This document shows positions 61,845 through 64,000 of a DNA stretch of 64,000 bases, piece by piece. The stretch lies in the NCBI RefSeq assembly GCF_014211975.1, contig NZ_CP060084.1, positions 372,001 to 436,000 on the forward strand, in the 5' to 3' direction. The notes below the pieces were generated by a model. It made no database searches. It was given only the letters and a program-made list of their open reading frames with translations, and was not told where the DNA came from. Within the stretch, counting starts at the first letter, position 1. Every line of letters starts with the position of its first letter. The position numbers and the translations under genes are program-made. The DNA comes from Teredinibacter haidensis (GTDB lineage Bacteria; Pseudomonadota; Gammaproteobacteria; Pseudomonadales; Cellvibrionaceae).

Positions 61845-61872
61845 AAGCCTGGTTATCCGCCAGGCTTTTTTT
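61845..61872 (+). terminator. Intrinsic terminator of pilA
   Basis: Perfect 8-bp stem AAGCCTGG (61845-61852) with CCAGGCTT (61860-61867), 7-base loop and a run of seven T residues, 18 bases after the pilA stop. It means the next gene probably needs its own promoter or read-through. Confidence 0.9.
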
Positions 61873-61972
61873 ATGTCTGAAGTTTTGTGGTTATTTATGT
61901 CTCGAACGTTTTATTGGTAATGCGCGGTGATAAGATGAGCCTGAAATTCAGTAGTTGGATAACTTATTCCCT

Positions 61973-63952
61973 ATGTTAGTTTTACTTGGAAAGTTACATT
62001 GTGGGGCCTCGAGTTTTCGGAGGCAGCTCAGTATACTCCTAACCATAATTTGTTCTTTTGTCGTGCTCTTCTGGCTCTATTCATATGCAAAGGGGCTCCA
62101 GTGGGGTTTTGACGACTGGATTAACCTGAAAGACCTTTCGCAGGTTAGCTCCTTTGACGGTTTAGTCAATTTTATATTCGGTGGCATAGCCGGCCCTACA
62201 GGGCGCCCCGTATCACTGCTGGCGTTTCTTCCCAATTATACAGATTGGCCAAGCAACCCTTACGGGTTTGTGTATGGAACACTGATCTGGCATTGCTTAA
62301 ATATGCTGTTAGTATTCTTGTTGGTCAACCGAATACTGAAAATACATAATGAATTCGCGAGTTCTGCGATGTGGGTAGCTCTTGTTTCCGCTGTTATGTG
62401 GGCAGTGATGCCCATACACGCGAGCGCCATCCTGCTGCCGGTACAGCGTATGACTCTTGTATCTGCTTTTTTTGCCCTTGTCTCAATGAATATCTTTGTT
62501 TACTGGCGCACTCGTTGCGCGGGTAAAGGAAACTATTTAATGACAGTTGTTAGTTTGGCGGGTGTTGCGCTGGCGTTGCTTTTGTCTGTATATGCTAAAG
62601 AGAATGGTGTTCTTGTTATCGCCTATCTTGCAGTGATAGAGGTCTGCCTGTTAGGGCATCTATCTGCCCCTCTGAATAAAAGAGTCTGGTCGTTCGTTGT
62701 GAAAGCGGCGTGTTTGTTCATTCCTCTGTTATTGCTTGCTTACTTATATTTGAAATGGGGATCCATTCACGCCAGTTATGCCTCTAGCCGTAATTTTGAT
62801 GTAAGTGAAAGATTAGCTACCCAGCTGGTTATTTTGTGGGAGTACGCAAAAAACTTGATTTTGCCTCGGGCGACAGCATTTGGCCCGTTTCATGATGGGC
62901 ACGCTATATTTAGTTGGCAAAATTTAGTGCCTCTGGGAGCGCTACTGGCTTGGGTTGCAGCTGTTTCAGCGGTCTTGGCTTGGTCAAAAACAGGGAGTAT
63001 GCTTGGGCGTATTGGTCTGTTTTCGCTGTTATTTTTCCTGTCGGGGCATTTGCTGGAGTCCACTTTTGTTCCTCTGGAGCTTTACTTTGAGCACCGCAAT
63101 TATCTTCCCGCATTGGGGTGGGCGATATTTCTATCCGTGGCCTTAGTGCAAGCATTGAAAAATGCGCATCAAAAAGCGGTTGTATGGACTGTCTTCAGTG
63201 TGTATATAACGTACAACGTATTTGTTGTCCAGCAAATAACTTCGCTATGGGGACAGCCACTTTTTGCCGCTGAAATGTGGACAAGAGCGCAGCCGAACTC
63301 TACCAGAGCAGCGCAAATGCTCGCGCGTGAATACTCTATGATAGGGGAGTCTGGAAAAGCGCTTGAAGTTCTGGATCGCTTCTCTCTCAATGAGGTTTCA
63401 AGTCGTCTAGATGTAAAAATTCAGGCTTTTACTTTGGCTTGCTCTACGGAAAGCTGGGTGGGACTGGACAAGCGCATTAACTTGATGACTGATTCAGTGG
63501 CGGCGTTGGTTTCACCTAATGGCATCGCAACTGGTCTTCAGTCTATGGGGGATGCGGTTCGCCGGAATAAATGTGAAGGTATTTCACTTAAAAGGTATGA
63601 GATATTCCTATCTGAGCTTCTGGATCACCGTAAAATTAAGATAAATAGAAGGGTTCGGCATTATGTTTACTATGAGCTTGGATTGGTTGCCGAATCTATG
63701 GAGCGCTTGGATGATTTTATCAAGTATGCAAAGTTAGCATTTCTCGATTTTCCATCCTTGTCGGTGGCTCAAAAGATAGCTTTAGAGTTGTTCAAAAGTG
63801 GGCACGAAGAAGAGTCTTTGGCTTGGATTGACGAGGCCGTGGGGTATGCGCCTACCAATATTTCTGGCGTAGCTTGGTCCCGGAGTTTGACCAGTTTGCG
63901 TAATGCTATTATTGATATACAGGCGATGCGTTCGCAGTTGAATATTGAGTAA
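61973..63952 (+). CDS. TMTC-like GT-C membrane protein with TPR-like tail; candidate pilin glycosyltransferase
   Basis: Large inner-membrane protein of 659 residues from the ATG at 61973 (a TTG at 61955 would add six). About ten helices occupy residues 20-425, and a soluble TPR-like helical tail follows (about 425-655). It resembles TMTC/DUF1736-type GT-C glycosyltransferases. An acidic first loop FDDW (near 46-49) is followed by GRPVSLLAF, HASAILLPVQRMTLVSAFF, an AKENG segment and the hallmark FEHRNYLPALGW. GT-C enzymes use lipid-linked sugars on the periplasmic side. Its place right after pilA, where Pseudomonas strains carry pilin-modifying tfp genes, suggests it glycosylates PilA. Substrate and activity are inferred. 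Confidence 0.6.
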   Translation: MLVLLGKLHCGASSFRRQLSILLTIICSFVVLFWLYSYAKGLQWGFDDWINLKDLSQVSSFDGLVNFIFGGIAGPTGRPVSLLAFLPNYTDWPSNPYGFVYGTLIWHCLNMLLVFLLVNRILKIHNEFASSAMWVALVSAVMWAVMPIHASAILLPVQRMTLVSAFFALVSMNIFVYWRTRCAGKGNYLMTVVSLAGVALALLLSVYAKENGVLVIAYLAVIEVCLLGHLSAPLNKRVWSFVVKAACLFIPLLLLAYLYLKWGSIHASYASSRNFDVSERLATQLVILWEYAKNLILPRATAFGPFHDGHAIFSWQNLVPLGALLAWVAAVSAVLAWSKTGSMLGRIGLFSLLFFLSGHLLESTFVPLELYFEHRNYLPALGWAIFLSVALVQALKNAHQKAVVWTVFSVYITYNVFVVQQITSLWGQPLFAAEMWTRAQPNSTRAAQMLAREYSMIGESGKALEVLDRFSLNEVSSRLDVKIQAFTLACSTESWVGLDKRINLMTDSVAALVSPNGIATGLQSMGDAVRRNKCEGISLKRYEIFLSELLDHRKIKINRRVRHYVYYELGLVAESMERLDDFIKYAKLAFLDFPSLSVAQKIALELFKSGHEEESLAWIDEAVGYAPTNISGVAWSRSLTSLRNAIIDIQAMRSQLNIE

Positions 63953-63988
63953 TGTTTATTCGTGTAATATGGGGGAATCCTAATTTTG

Positions 63989-64000
63989 ATGTCAGATTCG
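63989..64000 (+). CDS. Possible start of a further gene, cut by the window edge
   Basis: An ATG at 63989 opens MSDS and the sequence then ends. A GGGGG run lies 12 bases before it. Too little is visible to judge. Confidence 0.2.

Overview
The window is a 64-kb piece of a gammaproteobacterial chromosome, almost entirely conserved core genes. The gene order closely follows the Pseudomonas/Cellvibrio-type layout: aroQ-accB-accC-prmA-dusB-fis-purH-purD, the complete mraZ-to-ftsZ-lpxC division cluster without murB, secA-argJ-mutT, and yacG-coaE-pilD-pilC-pilB facing pilA. A marine, polysaccharide-degrading Cellvibrionales-type bacterium is my best guess (inference from gene order and from genes such as altronate dehydratase and the DUF1631/PilZ pair; not proven). 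I found no tRNA, rRNA operon, CRISPR array, insertion sequence or prophage.

Layout. 1-3.3 kb: the end of an altronate dehydratase gene, a RES-Xre toxin-antitoxin pair with a candidate operator, and an unrecognised lipoprotein. 3.3-15 kb, minus strand: purD, purH, fis, dusB, a zinc-ribbon/DUF3426 membrane protein, prmA, accC, accB, aroQ and dsbD. 15-21.5 kb: a small envelope gene group (lipoprotein, PCu(A)C copper chaperone, DUF2333), an adenosine kinase, and a DUF1631 gene overlapping a PilZ-domain gene. 21.5-26 kb, minus strand: hemL, a degenerate ThiD-like kinase, hemJ and a ClC-family chloride transport protein. 26-29.7 kb: argC, a DUF6776-type membrane protein, a bactofilin, erpA, a secreted DsrE-like protein and the RNase P RNA gene. 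29.9-32 kb: a soluble PAS-PAS hybrid histidine kinase. 32.2-50.6 kb: the dcw cluster behind a textbook four-repeat MraZ operator, ending in lpxC with its own promoter. 50.9-56.5 kb: an M23 peptidase, secA, argJ, mutT and yacG. 56.5-64 kb: coaE, the pilus assembly genes pilD-pilC-pilB, pilA behind a sigma54-like promoter, and a large GT-C-like membrane protein with a TPR-like tail.

How the genes work together. The centre of the window builds and divides the cell wall: MurC/D/E/F, MraY, MurG and Ddl make lipid II, and FtsI/W/L/Q/A/Z use it at the septum. LpxC starts lipid A synthesis, and SecA exports proteins. The right end makes a type IV pilus. The GT-C-like protein directly after pilA sits where pilin-specific glycosyltransferases are found in Pseudomonas, although it looks like the TMTC/DUF1736 type rather than TfpO; I regard this as the most promising candidate for an undescribed system here. 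Other points worth attention are a 23-bp tandem duplication over the dsbD start codon that creates a coupled mini-ORF, an attenuator-like hairpin in front of purH, a ClC protein with channel-like glutamate-valine residues, and FtsI with SSQ in place of SSN.
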